DNA of 64,000 bases from Neobacillus driksii (lineage in GTDB: Bacteria > Bacillota > Bacilli > Bacillales > Cytobacillaceae): contig NZ_JACCBX010000015.1 in assembly GCF_013409995.1 (NCBI RefSeq), positions 18,457 through 82,456 on the forward strand. Reading direction: 5' to 3'. Below, piece by piece: positions 17,231 to 25,812 of this stretch. The notes under the pieces are model-generated. The model saw nothing but the letters and a program-made list of their open reading frames with translations, was not told the origin of the DNA and searched no databases. The stretch's first letter is position 1, and every line of letters begins with the position of its first letter. Made by a program: the position numbers and the translations under genes.

Positions 17231-18421
17231 ATGATTACCGGTGACGCGTCATATATAAAAAAAATTAATCGCTCGATTATTCTAAGAGAGATTGTCAAAG
17301 AAGGGTTAATTTCTAGGGCAGATTTATCAAAAGTAACAGCTCTCACACGTGCGACTATCTCCGCACAGGTTGCAGATTTAATTGACGAAGGGCTCATAAT
17401 AGAAACACAGCTTGAGCATTATACCGTTGGAAGAAAACCTATTATGCTTTCCATTAACAGTGAGGCAGGTTACGCTCTTGGCATTGACCTTGATTTTGAC
17501 CATATTTCTTTTACGGTTTCTGATCTTACGGGAACTCCAATCCACTCGAAAAGGATAGAAACAAATACAACAGACTACAAAGAGATACTGAATCTTTTAG
17601 TTGAGCATATCAAAGTGTATAAATCTGAATACGCTTACAGCAAATATGGAGTTATCGGAATTGTTATTGCCATTCATGGTCTAGTGGGAAAAGATGAAAC
17701 CATACACTATGTACCACGCTTACGGTGGAATAACATTACCCTTAAGAAGGATATTGAAAGACAAATCGATATCAACGTTTATATAGAAAACAATGCGAAC
17801 CTAAGTGCTTTTGCTGAGCGGGTTTATGTGCATCATGAAACAGATAACTTATTATCTGCTACTCTTTATTCCGGTATAGGTCTAGGAATGATGATGAACA
17901 ACGAGTTCTTTCGGGGACATGATGGGTTTGCTGGTGAAATCGGCCACATGATTGTAGTACCAAATGGAATTCAGTGTAATTGCGGGAATAAAGGCTGTTG
18001 GGAAAAATATGCCTCTGAAAGAGCTATTTTCAAGCATCTATCCGAAACAAAGCAAATGAATTCTGTGACATATGAGGATATCCAAAAGTGGCTTGATGAA
18101 GGTGACGAAGAAGTACATCAATTGATGGAACAATTTATTTACTACCTCTCCATTGGTTTAAATAATATGATCAATATGTATAATCCTGACGTGCTTGTTC
18201 TTGATAGTGAGCTCCTGCGGATGTACCCGAATTCTCTCGATAAAATAAGAGAAAACTTGAATTCTTCGATTAGCCATTACCGTGCACTACAGATTTCTTC
18301 CATTGGCAGAAACTCTGCCGTACTTGGTGCGTGTGCATTTGCCATTAAACATTTCTTAGAGGTTCCGATGTTGAATTTACAATTTAACCAATCAAATAAA
18401 AATGCAAGCGTTAACATATAG
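17231..18421 (+). CDS. ROK-family transcriptional repressor 2
   Basis: A 396-aa paralogue of ROK1 with the same start (M-TGDASYIKKINRS), a helix-turn-helix at about 28-50 (SRADLSKVTALTRATIS) and the zinc motif CNCGNKGCWEKYASE. The open frame extends to 17111, but GGAGG lies 6 bases before the ATG at 17231. It is divergent from uxaC across the perfect operator. Both repressors share the recognition-helix region closely and probably bind the same operator family. Their sugar domains differ more, so they may answer different inducers. Confidence 0.9.
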   Translation: MITGDASYIKKINRSIILREIVKEGLISRADLSKVTALTRATISAQVADLIDEGLIIETQLEHYTVGRKPIMLSINSEAGYALGIDLDFDHISFTVSDLTGTPIHSKRIETNTTDYKEILNLLVEHIKVYKSEYAYSKYGVIGIVIAIHGLVGKDETIHYVPRLRWNNITLKKDIERQIDINVYIENNANLSAFAERVYVHHETDNLLSATLYSGIGLGMMMNNEFFRGHDGFAGEIGHMIVVPNGIQCNCGNKGCWEKYASERAIFKHLSETKQMNSVTYEDIQKWLDEGDEEVHQLMEQFIYYLSIGLNNMINMYNPDVLVLDSELLRMYPNSLDKIRENLNSSISHYRALQISSIGRNSAVLGACAFAIKHFLEVPMLNLQFNQSNKNASVNI

Positions 18422-18446
18422 TATTCAGCTCTTTACTTCTAAAAAA

Positions 18447-18478
18447 TCCCCTTTCACTATACGAAAGGGGATCTTTTT
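18447..18478 (+). terminator. Terminator of ROK2
   Basis: ATCCCCTTT-CACTATACG-AAAGGGGAT followed by CTTTTT. Confidence 0.9.
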
Positions 18479-18559
18479 ATCTATTATTGCTTTCTGTTGT
18501 TTAAGCAAAGGAGACTCTCCTCTGCCCACGGATAGCATTTAAAACAATAATGTTCAAAA

Positions 18560-18600
18560 AAAAGATAAGGTTGTTATGCAATAGTCACAACAATCTTACC
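18560..18600 (-). terminator. Terminator of GPH transporter 2
   Basis: On the minus strand GGTAAGATTGTTGTGA pairs imperfectly with AACAACCTTATC and is followed by eight T residues. Confidence 0.7.
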
Positions 18601-18612
18601 TCTAATGAAATA

Positions 18613-20019
18613 TTAAGATTTTCTTTTTGCAGCTAAATCCATTGCAAGTTGTGCAGTACGCTTTTTGTTTAATGGATATAAGAATACAATCATTAGGAAC
18701 ACGACACCAAGTGTCAGTGCAGGTACTAATGTAGCAAGTGTATGAATTCCTTGTAATGTTTCAGCTGATTGTGTTTCGGCACCCGCATGGTAACCAACTG
18801 CTGCAATCGCTGCACCACCAACACCGCCAGCAACCGCTTGTCCGATTTTACGTGCCATTGAGTAAATTGAATAAACAGTACCGTCTTCTCTGAGACCTGT
18901 TAAATACTCGTGATAATCGATTACGTCTGTAACAAACGCCCACACTACAAGGTTAAATACACCATAACCAAACATAGCAACGGTTAATACACCAATAAAT
19001 TGTGTTGCTGTTAAATTGGGAAGGAAATATAGAATTCCGTATACAAGTGCTGCGACCAGTAATCCACCGGAAGCCACTTCTTTTTTACCAAATTTCTTAA
19101 CCAATGGTTGAATAAATGGCATGGCGATAAAGACAGCAACTGCTTGAAGAAGACCTACTATACTTAATGCTTTAGCATTCGTGAAATAATCCTTAAATAG
19201 ATAAACGTTTACCGTACCAATTAACATGAAGACAATCATGAATGTCAATGCAGCTACTAGGAACACCATTAATGGTTTGTTTTTAGTAAGCCCCTTCATT
19301 GTTTGACCAAAATTTACTTTTTCTTTATTTGTTTCATCTATGACGATACGTTCCACAGATAATTTATAGCAAGCAATGTAACAAGCAAGTGCAAGTCCAC
19401 CGAAAATTAATGCTGCTAGAATGAAGCGATTTGCGTCCGGTTTATTATTAACGAATAAAATAATTGGTCCAACTACGTTAATAATTAAACCTGCCATTTG
19501 ACCACCTAACGTTCTCCAGCTTGATAGGGAAGTACGTTCTACCGGATCACCTGTAATCACTGAAGCCATGGAGCCATAAGGAATATTAACAGTAGAATAT
19601 AATGTTCCCCACACAATATATGTTACGTAGGCATAAGCTAGGTAAAACCCTTCCGACATGCCAGGTATCTTTACGAACATCAATATACCCATGATTACTA
19701 GTGGAAATGACATTCTTAAAATCCATGGTCTAAATTTTCCTTGAGCAGTTGCCTTTCTCGTATCAATGAAACGACCCCATGTTACGTCGGCAAAAGCATC
19801 CCAAAGACGGGCGACCGTGAATAATAGTCCGACATGAGCAGGATTAATATGAAAAATATCCGTATAAAATACCATTAAGAATGAAGCGGCTAGGATAAAG
19901 AAGAAATCGTTTCCAAAGTCTCCAAACAAGTATCCTAATTTATCTTTAAAACCAAATGGACGTACTGTTTTCCCACCTGATTGTGGGGATTCTACTCTCT
20001 TTTGCAATGCTTGAGCCAT
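18613..20019 (-). CDS. GPH-family (MFS_2) hexuronide symporter 2
   Basis: A 468-aa carrier with about 12 membrane segments. The GPH signature ARLWDAFADVTWGRFIDTR follows TM2, and the GKFRPW loop and TVNIPYGSMASVITGDPVERTSL-type central loop resemble UidB/YjmB-class uronide porters. The frame extends to 20037, but GGAGG lies 8 bases before the ATG at 20019 (MAQALQKRVE). It is very similar over its full length to transporter 3 immediately upstream; the pair is a tandem duplication with separate promoters and terminators. I infer hexuronate or hexuronide uptake. Confidence 0.87.
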   Translation of the reverse strand: MAQALQKRVESPQSGGKTVRPFGFKDKLGYLFGDFGNDFFFILAASFLMVFYTDIFHINPAHVGLLFTVARLWDAFADVTWGRFIDTRKATAQGKFRPWILRMSFPLVIMGILMFVKIPGMSEGFYLAYAYVTYIVWGTLYSTVNIPYGSMASVITGDPVERTSLSSWRTLGGQMAGLIINVVGPIILFVNNKPDANRFILAALIFGGLALACYIACYKLSVERIVIDETNKEKVNFGQTMKGLTKNKPLMVFLVAALTFMIVFMLIGTVNVYLFKDYFTNAKALSIVGLLQAVAVFIAMPFIQPLVKKFGKKEVASGGLLVAALVYGILYFLPNLTATQFIGVLTVAMFGYGVFNLVVWAFVTDVIDYHEYLTGLREDGTVYSIYSMARKIGQAVAGGVGGAAIAAVGYHAGAETQSAETLQGIHTLATLVPALTLGVVFLMIVFLYPLNKKRTAQLAMDLAAKRKS

Positions 20020-20091
20020 TTCTTTACCCTCCCACAAAATATTCTAAAAAATCATTTCTAGAATGGATAAAATTGTATTGAAACTATTTTG

Positions 20092-20105
20092 TGTATCCCC
20101 TTACT
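20092..20105 (-). promoter_or_regulatory. cre-like CC element, GPH transporter 2 leader
   Basis: TGTATCCCCTTACT, a weaker version of the CC element, 70 bases from the operator centre. Confidence 0.35.
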
Positions 20106-20158
20106 AAATTAATCACAACAAAAGACCGACTTCTCGAGAGTGTTTTTTGCTTTAATTA

Positions 20159-20180
20159 TTTTGTTTAATAAACTAACAAA
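20159..20180. promoter_or_regulatory. ROK operator, GPH transporter 2
   Basis: TTTTGTTTAATAAACTAACA with core GTTTAATAAAC (20163-20173). Confidence 0.75.
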
Positions 20181-20229
20181 TTAATTACACAATTAGAATA
20201 TACCCATTTATACTATTCGTCAATAGTTT

Positions 20230-20243
20230 TGTAAGCGGTTGTA
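20230..20243. promoter_or_regulatory. cre site upstream of GPH transporter 2
   Basis: TGTAAGCGGTTGTA matches cre at 12 of 14 positions including the central CG. It lies about 70 bases upstream of the operator. Confidence 0.5.
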
Positions 20244-20381
20244 GTGGTAATGTTCTCTTCTCTTAGAAATGTAAGTTTTGTTTAAAAACAATAGTAGGTT
20301 CTCAGCGCCTTCTATTTTTCACTCAATTAACGATTAACCCCCTTTAAGCAACATGCAAAAAGGGGTTACTAAAATAGAAAA

Positions 20382-20408
20382 AGCAGCAACCAGTTGTTGC
20401 TACCTTTT
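20382..20408 (-). terminator. Terminator of GPH transporter 3
   Basis: AGCAACAA-CTGG-TTGCTGCT followed by TTTTTC on the minus strand. Confidence 0.8.
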
Positions 20409-20423
20409 TCTTCAAAATAGAAT

Positions 20424-21839
20424 TTAGTTATTATATGATTTTCTTTTTTCAACTAAATCAAGTGCAAGTTGTTCTGTGCGTTTTTTGTTTAATGGATACA
20501 GGAATACAATCATTAAGAATATAATAGTAAGTATCACTGCAGGTACTAATGTAGCAAGTGTATGAATTCCTTGCAGCGTTTCAGCTGATTGAGATTCGGC
20601 ACCAGCATGGTAACCCACCGCTGCAATCGCTGCACCACCAACACCACCAGCAACTGCCTGTCCAATTTTACGAGCCATTGAGTAGATAGAGTAAACGGTT
20701 CCATCTTCACGCAGTCCTGTTAAATACTCATGGTAATCAATGATGTCTGTAACGAAAGCCCAAATAACTAGGTTGAAAATACCATAACCAAACATACCTA
20801 CTGTTAATACTCCGATAAATTGTGTTGCTGTTAAGTTAGGTAAGAAATATAAAACCGCATATACAAGTGCTGCAAGTAAGAGACCAGCTGCAGCCACTTC
20901 TTTTTTACCGAATTTTGAAACTAACGGTTTTACCATTGGCATACCAACAAACACTGCCACTGATTGAAGAAGACCAACCATACTTAATGCTTTAGCGTTT
21001 TCAAAGAAATCTTTAAATAAATATACGTTTACCGTACCAATTAACATAAAGCAAACCAAGAACAGTAAAGAAAGAGTAAGGAACACAATGAGTGGTCTGT
21101 TTTTACCAAGACCTTTTACGGTTTTGCCAAAGTTCGCTTTTGGTTTATTTGTTTCATCCATTACAATACGTTCAACAGATAATTTATAGCATGCCATATA
21201 ACAAGCGATTGCAAGAACACCGAAAATGATAGCGCCTAAAAGGAATCGATTTGCATCTGCTTTATTGTCAACAAACAGAATCATTGGTCCTACAACATTA
21301 ATGATTAACCCAGCTAAGTTCCCCCCTAATGTTCTCCAGCTAGATAGTGCCGTACGTTCAACAGGATCACCTGTGATTACAGATGCCATAGAGCCATAAG
21401 GAATATTAACAGTAGAATATAATGTTCCCCAAATAATATAGGTTACATATGCATACGCAAGGTAAAATCCATCAGACATTCCTGGAATATGAACAAACAT
21501 TAATATACCAGTAATGACAAGTGGAAATGACATTCTAAAGATCCAAGGTCTAAACTTTCCATTCTTTCCTGCTTTCCTTGTATCGATGAAGCGGCCCCAA
21601 GTAATGTCAGCAACTGCATCCCATAAACGTGCGATCAGGAATAGTCCCCCGACAGCAGCTGGATTAAGACCATAAATATCGGTGTAATAAACCATAAGGA
21701 AAGCTGCAACCAGAATAAAGAAGAAATCGTTTCCAAAATCACCGAATAGATAACCTAACTTATCTTTCATCCCAAATGGGCGTACTGCGTTCCCCGCTGA
21801 TTGTGGGGTTTCTACTTTCTTTTGTAATGCTTGAGCCAT
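20424..21839 (-). CDS. GPH-family (MFS_2) hexuronide symporter 3
   Basis: A 471-aa paralogue of transporter 2 with near-identical N-terminus, ARLWDAVADITWGRFIDTR signature and C-terminus (GGVGGAAIAAVGYHAG shared exactly). The first in-frame start is at 21863, but GGGAGG lies 7-8 bases before the ATG at 21839. Differences cluster in the central loop and TM7-8 (residues about 230-300), where substrate or coupling specificity may have diverged. It has its own cre, operator and two CC elements. Inferred role: uptake of a related uronide or sugar acid. Confidence 0.87.
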   Translation of the reverse strand: MAQALQKKVETPQSAGNAVRPFGMKDKLGYLFGDFGNDFFFILVAAFLMVYYTDIYGLNPAAVGGLFLIARLWDAVADITWGRFIDTRKAGKNGKFRPWIFRMSFPLVITGILMFVHIPGMSDGFYLAYAYVTYIIWGTLYSTVNIPYGSMASVITGDPVERTALSSWRTLGGNLAGLIINVVGPMILFVDNKADANRFLLGAIIFGVLAIACYMACYKLSVERIVMDETNKPKANFGKTVKGLGKNRPLIVFLTLSLLFLVCFMLIGTVNVYLFKDFFENAKALSMVGLLQSVAVFVGMPMVKPLVSKFGKKEVAAAGLLLAALVYAVLYFLPNLTATQFIGVLTVGMFGYGIFNLVIWAFVTDIIDYHEYLTGLREDGTVYSIYSMARKIGQAVAGGVGGAAIAAVGYHAGAESQSAETLQGIHTLATLVPAVILTIIFLMIVFLYPLNKKRTEQLALDLVEKRKSYNN

Positions 21840-21877
21840 TTTTAACCCTCCCAATAAAATCATTCTAAAATAATTAA

Positions 21878-21935
21878 TTAAAACCCTTACATAATTGCAA
21901 ATTCTTAGAAGTTTATTTTTGTGAAACCCCTTACT
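21878..21935 (-). promoter_or_regulatory. Two cre-like CC elements, GPH transporter 3 leader
   Basis: TTAAAACCCTTACA (21878-21891) and TGAAACCCCTTACT (21922-21935). The second lies 74 bases from the operator centre. Confidence 0.4.
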
Positions 21936-21990
21936 AAAATACTAAATAAAAATAATACCAGACATCTCGAGAATGGTTGTATATTCCAAT

Positions 21991-22013
21991 TAATTTGTTT
22001 AATGAACTAACAA
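21991..22013. promoter_or_regulatory. ROK operator, GPH transporter 3
   Basis: AATTTGTTTAATGAACTAAC with core GTTTAATGAAC (21997-22007), the same core as before GPH transporter 1. Confidence 0.78.
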
Positions 22014-22065
22014 AATAACTGTATACATAGAATATCACCCTCGACAATATTCGTCAATAATATTT

Positions 22066-22079
22066 TGAAAGCGGTTATA
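22066..22079. promoter_or_regulatory. cre site upstream of GPH transporter 3
   Basis: TGAAAGCGGTTATA, 13 of 14 cre positions, about 70 bases upstream of the operator, as for transporter 2. Confidence 0.55.
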
Positions 22080-22183
22080 ATTTTTTTCCATCTTATTCAT
22101 TGCCAGGTTGCGGTTAATTATTTAATTATTTCAAATATTATGGTAGGCTTGCTTTATGGATTATTAATTGAAAGGAGAGGATT

Positions 22184-22699
22184 ATGATGTTTCAACGTCC
22201 AGCAAAAAATGAGTATCCCGCTTATTATGTACCATATGTTGACCTAGTCCCTGAAGGTGACTTAGTAGAGTTGTTAAGAGAAAGTCTTGAAAAGACAGTT
22301 TCACTTTTCGGAGGGATTTCTGAGGAAGTAAGTTTAAATCGTTATGCACCAGGCAAATGGAGTATTAAAGAAGTACTTGGCCACATAACGGATACCGAAA
22401 GAATCATGAGCTACCGCCTTTTGCGTGTAGGGCGCGGTGATCAAACACCTTTAGCGGGGTTTGAAGAGAACCAATACGTCCAGGCAGCACAAACAAACAA
22501 CCTATCCATAAAAACCATACTAGAAGACTTCAAAGCAGTCAGAAACGCAACCATCACCCTCATTCAAAACCTCCCAAGTGAGGCATGGGAAAACAAAGGC
22601 AACGCAAACGGAATGGAAATCACCACACGAGCCATCGCCTACATCATCGCGGGCCACCAAATGCACCATTGCAAAATCATTGAAGAAAGATACTTATAA
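22184..22699 (+). CDS. DinB-family metalloprotein
   Basis: A 171-aa four-helix-bundle protein of the DinB/YfiT type. The three expected metal-binding histidines are H67 (EVLGHITDTE), H158 and H162 (GHQMHHCK). The APGKWSIKEVLGHI segment is the family hallmark. Members include thiol (often bacillithiol) transferases and stress proteins; the actual reaction here is unknown. GGAGAGG precedes tandem ATG codons, so either may serve. It is a single gene ending at a bidirectional terminator. Confidence 0.85.
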   Translation: MMFQRPAKNEYPAYYVPYVDLVPEGDLVELLRESLEKTVSLFGGISEEVSLNRYAPGKWSIKEVLGHITDTERIMSYRLLRVGRGDQTPLAGFEENQYVQAAQTNNLSIKTILEDFKAVRNATITLIQNLPSEAWENKGNANGMEITTRAIAYIIAGHQMHHCKIIEERYL

Positions 22700-22722
22700 T
22701 GTGGGTGATTGGTGACAGTGAT

Positions 22723-22770
22723 GGGTGACAGGCACCGCTCGTGGACACTTTCCACCTCAGGCGGACAGTT
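22723..22770 (+). repeat. Dispersed ~48-bp palindromic repeat, copy 1
   Basis: Starts GGTGACAGGCACCGC, continues through GTGGACAC and ends in a CCTCAGG-centred dyad. A second copy lies inverted at 55032-55079 with a few differences. It is a short mobile or REP-like element scattered between genes. Confidence 0.75.
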
Positions 22771-22783
22771 GTAAAGGAGACTT

Positions 22784-22826
22784 AAAAAAACAGACCAAAT
22801 CGCTGAGATTTGGTCTGTTGCTTTTT
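22784..22826. terminator. Bidirectional terminator, dinB / exonuclease
   Basis: AACAGACCAAATC-GCTGA-GATTTGGTCTGTT with a T-run on each strand. Confidence 0.9.
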
Positions 22827-22835
22827 TGTGTGCTA

Positions 22836-23444
22836 TTAGCCCATTTTGGTGCGGGTGGCTGCTGGCTGGTATTTTCTCATTGGTCCATTTTCGAGTACTT
22901 CTTGAAGATAGAGGTTTCCATTTGGACTGGTTCTTCTGAGTAGGTCCATGAGGTATGTAATATCGTCAAGTGCTCTATGTGTTTGGTGATTTGTAATTTG
23001 GTGTGCCTGCAATAGGGTTAGGAGTTTACCATTTGGAAAGCCATAGTTCTTCCATTTCACACCCCGCATGGTACAAAACCAATTTAAATCATTCACTTCT
23101 GGGTACATATGATAGAGAAAGCTGCGGTCAAAGGAAGCATTGTGAGCAAAAACGGAATCTGCGCGATGGAAATAAGATTTTATCTTAACATCCGTGAAAC
23201 TCTTTCCTGCCACCAGTTCATAGGGAATCCCATGAATTTGATAAGCACGGTCATAGTTCCTTCTAGCAGAACTGGTAAGCGGCTCTCGCAAGAAAGAATC
23301 TTCCTCAATAATTTCTTGAATCTCACCCGTATCAGTTCTATAAGAAAACAATTTCAGAGCAAGTTCTATTACTTCATCTGTAGTCGGCCCTAATCCTGTT
23401 GTTTCAACGTCCAATACTAGACCCAATTTCTCAAGTTTCCGCAT
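22836..23444 (-). CDS. DEDDh-type 3'-5' exonuclease (DNA polymerase III epsilon-like)
   Basis: A 202-aa nuclease with the three Exo motifs: D12 and E14 in LDVETTGLG, HNASFDRSFL with the second Asp, and HRALDD with the His and last Asp. It degrades DNA or RNA ends with two metal ions. The frame extends to 23465, but AAAGGA lies 7 bases before the ATG at 23444. It is not fused to a helicase or polymerase, so a stand-alone repair or RNA-trimming role is likely. Confidence 0.88.
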   Translation of the reverse strand: MRKLEKLGLVLDVETTGLGPTTDEVIELALKLFSYRTDTGEIQEIIEEDSFLREPLTSSARRNYDRAYQIHGIPYELVAGKSFTDVKIKSYFHRADSVFAHNASFDRSFLYHMYPEVNDLNWFCTMRGVKWKNYGFPNGKLLTLLQAHQITNHQTHRALDDITYLMDLLRRTSPNGNLYLQEVLENGPMRKYQPAATRTKMG

Positions 23445-23621
23445 ATATTTCATTCCTTTAATCATGATATTACTACTATTATAACATCTTATTAAAAAAG
23501 AAGACTTGCCATTTGGTAAGTCCTTTAAGTTTAGCGAAAAACGTATTGTTTTCTTTTGATTTTTAAGGGTTTGGTAAATCTTAGAATAACTTTTATCTGC
23601 GAAACTGCTCTTCCAAAAAAA

Positions 23622-24191
23622 CTAACTCTCTTGAATGCCTTGAATAAACGCTTTTATTATAATTTCCAAGCTTTCATTTAGATCTAACGCCATTTTAAAT
23701 CCACCACTCCTTTCTAATGAAGAAAAACCGTGTAAAATGCTTCGTAGGCCTCTGACTGCATGTATAGCAGTGTCTCCTTCTAAACTATAAGCCTGTAAAA
23801 TCCGAACAGTGAGTTCAACAATCTTAGAACCCGCAAGCTGAACCTCCTCATCTTCCAAATCCGGTGCCATCAATGTTGACTCATAAATCCCAGGATGCTC
23901 CCGTGCAAAGTTAACGTATGCTTTACTTATAGTTAGAACAGCTTCATCTCCTGCAACCCCAATAGCTGCTTTTGCTATTACCTCATATAGCCGTTCTATT
24001 CCATATATCGCCATTTTCTTTCTTAACCCGCCCAGCCCATCAAAATGGTTATATAACGAAGGAGGACGGATTCCTAATTTCTTCGCTAGATTTGCCAAGG
24101 TAACTTCTTGCATCCCAAACTGGTCTGCCAACTCCGCTGCTGCTTCTAAAATCTCCTTTATATCAAGTCCAACCTTTGGTCTAGGTGACAT
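23622..24191 (-). CDS. TetR/AcrR-family repressor
   Basis: A 189-aa repressor. The N-terminal helix-turn-helix (VTLANLAKKLGIRPPSLYNHFDGLGGLRKKM, about 30-60) matches the TetR group with a WHG-type C-terminal ligand domain (HAVRGLRSILHGFSSLERSGGF). It follows the metallo-hydrolase by 15 bases in one transcript. Two palindromes upstream of that gene are the obvious operators, so the pair is self-regulated. Confidence 0.88.
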   Translation of the reverse strand: MSPRPKVGLDIKEILEAAAELADQFGMQEVTLANLAKKLGIRPPSLYNHFDGLGGLRKKMAIYGIERLYEVIAKAAIGVAGDEAVLTISKAYVNFAREHPGIYESTLMAPDLEDEEVQLAGSKIVELTVRILQAYSLEGDTAIHAVRGLRSILHGFSSLERSGGFKMALDLNESLEIIIKAFIQGIQES

Positions 24192-24206
24192 CCATCTCTA
24201 ACTCCT

Positions 24207-24914
24207 TTAGCTCAATTTCTTCTCTATACGTTTGATTGCCTGTTCCATTACTCCAATCGGGTTCTCCACCATCTCACCATGTCCGACTGCAAGCAGCTTA
24301 GGTTGAAAACTCACCAATTTCTTTGCACTTTCTAATGAAGTTTCTTTACTCCATGTACCAAAGGCTGGAAACGGAAACCATGGTTTTATATCTCCCGCTA
24401 CTGCTATTCCACCTCTCGTTTGAAAGGCGTCCCCTGCAATTATGGCCTTGGTCCGATGATCAATGAAAGACATCGATCCCGGAGTATGTCCCGGAGTTTC
24501 AATAGCTGCCAACGAACCGATAAGGTCTCCCTCTTTTAATAGTACATTCGCTCTGGTCTTCAGCTTTTTTGGGACGCCGCCTTTTATCGGAGTTTGGTGC
24601 TCGTGCACATCAAGCGAGCTGTCTCCATTCATTATTCTGTTATCCCTCACCGAAATATAAACTGGTACATCAGTCAGTTCTTCCTTTATCTTATCAAGTG
24701 CACCCACATGATCCTCATGTGCATGGGTTAAAATTATTTTTGTAATTGGTTTCCCAATCATTTCAGCAGCCGTAAAAATTCCCTTCTTACTAAATGGCAG
24801 AGCTGCGTCTATTAAGGTCAATCCATGCTCTTCTTCGACCAAATAGCAATTTACCGGAAACACACTTGCCATAAAGGTTATCTGATATAAAAATTCCTTT
24901 TTTAGCAATCTCAT
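24207..24914 (-). CDS. Metallo-beta-lactamase-fold hydrolase
   Basis: A 235-aa MBL protein with the zinc motif HAHEDH (H64, H66, D68, H69), later ligands in TPGHTPGS and AGDAF, and a last His in GHGE. Members hydrolyse thioesters, lactones or phosphodiesters; the substrate is unknown. It is first in a two-gene operon with the TetR repressor, suggesting it acts on the repressor's inducer. Confidence 0.87.
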   Translation of the reverse strand: MRLLKKEFLYQITFMASVFPVNCYLVEEEHGLTLIDAALPFSKKGIFTAAEMIGKPITKIILTHAHEDHVGALDKIKEELTDVPVYISVRDNRIMNGDSSLDVHEHQTPIKGGVPKKLKTRANVLLKEGDLIGSLAAIETPGHTPGSMSFIDHRTKAIIAGDAFQTRGGIAVAGDIKPWFPFPAFGTWSKETSLESAKKLVSFQPKLLAVGHGEMVENPIGVMEQAIKRIEKKLS

Positions 24915-24931
24915 AATCCCCAGCTCCTTTA

Positions 24932-24970
24932 ACTAATATCATTAGTTTTATTTTAACTAATGATATTAGT
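24932..24970. promoter_or_regulatory. Paired TetR operators
   Basis: Two 15-bp near-palindromes, ACTAATATCATTAGT (24932-24946) and ACTAATGATATTAGT (24956-24970), with centres 24 bases apart. They lie 18-56 bases upstream of the hydrolase start, over the expected promoter. Confidence 0.85.
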
Positions 24971-25143
24971 TTTATCAAGAGCTTCTTATAAAAAAACTTT
25001 CCCTGCCCATGTTAACAATTTGTTCAAATCTTTTTTACAGATATGTGAAACAGTGAACAATTTACCCTCAATTCAAGATTAATTTGTTATATTAGCAGTG
25101 TAATAAATATTTAAAACATATTTAACAAGGAGATGGCCTTATA

Positions 25144-25656
25144 ATGTTTATGAATTTCTTAAGAGAAAACAAAATTGCGGCTGGAATATTGACAGTCTTA
25201 CGTTTATATCTCGGATATTCTTGGTTTACAGCAGGTTTAGGAAAATTAACAGGTGGCGGGTTCGATGCTTCTGGTTTCTTAAAAGGAGCAGTTGCTAATC
25301 CAGTAAAAGGTCCAGATGGCAACATGGTTTATAGCTGGTATGTTCACTTCTTAGATAGCTTTGCCTTACCAAACATTGATATCTTCAACCACATCGTCCC
25401 TTGGGGCGAAACATTAATCGGCTTAGGACTTTTATTAGGATGTTTAACAACTGCAGCTATGTTCTTTGGTCTAGTGATGAACTTTTCTTTCTTCTTAGCA
25501 GGAACTGTATCTCACAATCCAACCGATATTTTCTTAGGTTTTATCATCTTAACTGCTGGTTATAACGCAGGTCGTTTCGGTCTTGATCGCTGGGTAGTTC
25601 CATTCATCCGTAAAACAATGAAAACTGAAAGCAGCAAAGCAAAAGCGACAGCCTAA
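25144..25656 (+). CDS. DoxX-family membrane protein 1
   Basis: A 170-aa integral membrane protein with four hydrophobic helices, the DoxX core FTAGLGKLTGGGF and the GETLIGLGLLLG segment. DoxX-like subunits are linked to quinone-dependent oxidation and redox stress. An AAGGAG box precedes the start; the ATG at 25144 or the one two codons later is possible. It is followed 156 bases on by a near-copy. Confidence 0.87.
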   Translation: MFMNFLRENKIAAGILTVLRLYLGYSWFTAGLGKLTGGGFDASGFLKGAVANPVKGPDGNMVYSWYVHFLDSFALPNIDIFNHIVPWGETLIGLGLLLGCLTTAAMFFGLVMNFSFFLAGTVSHNPTDIFLGFIILTAGYNAGRFGLDRWVVPFIRKTMKTESSKAKATA

Positions 25657-25812
25657 CAGCTGCAAAGTAATTTTCAACCAAGTTGTTCAAGATTCTGACA
25701 AAACATTTTAAACAAAGTGTGAACTTATCACTACAGCCATGTTGTTAACCCTCAAAATTTTATATAGTGAAACTATCAAATACAAACTAATTTTTGAAAG
25801 GCGGAATACATT

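Larger units (their letters stand above)
20020..20423. other. Regulatory region between tandem transporters, 404 bp
   Basis: Contains the leader, CC element, operator and cre site of transporter 2, then the terminator of transporter 3. No gene is seen. It shares the ordered elements and a TTCTCGAGA-like site with the region upstream of transporter 3, consistent with duplication of gene plus promoter. Confidence 0.6.

Noticed and set aside
25035..25065. Rex-like site (TGTGAAACAGTGAACA) upstream of doxX1
   Set aside because: The second half-site is not the inverted TTCACAA required; only a loose direct repeat of TTCAC is present.
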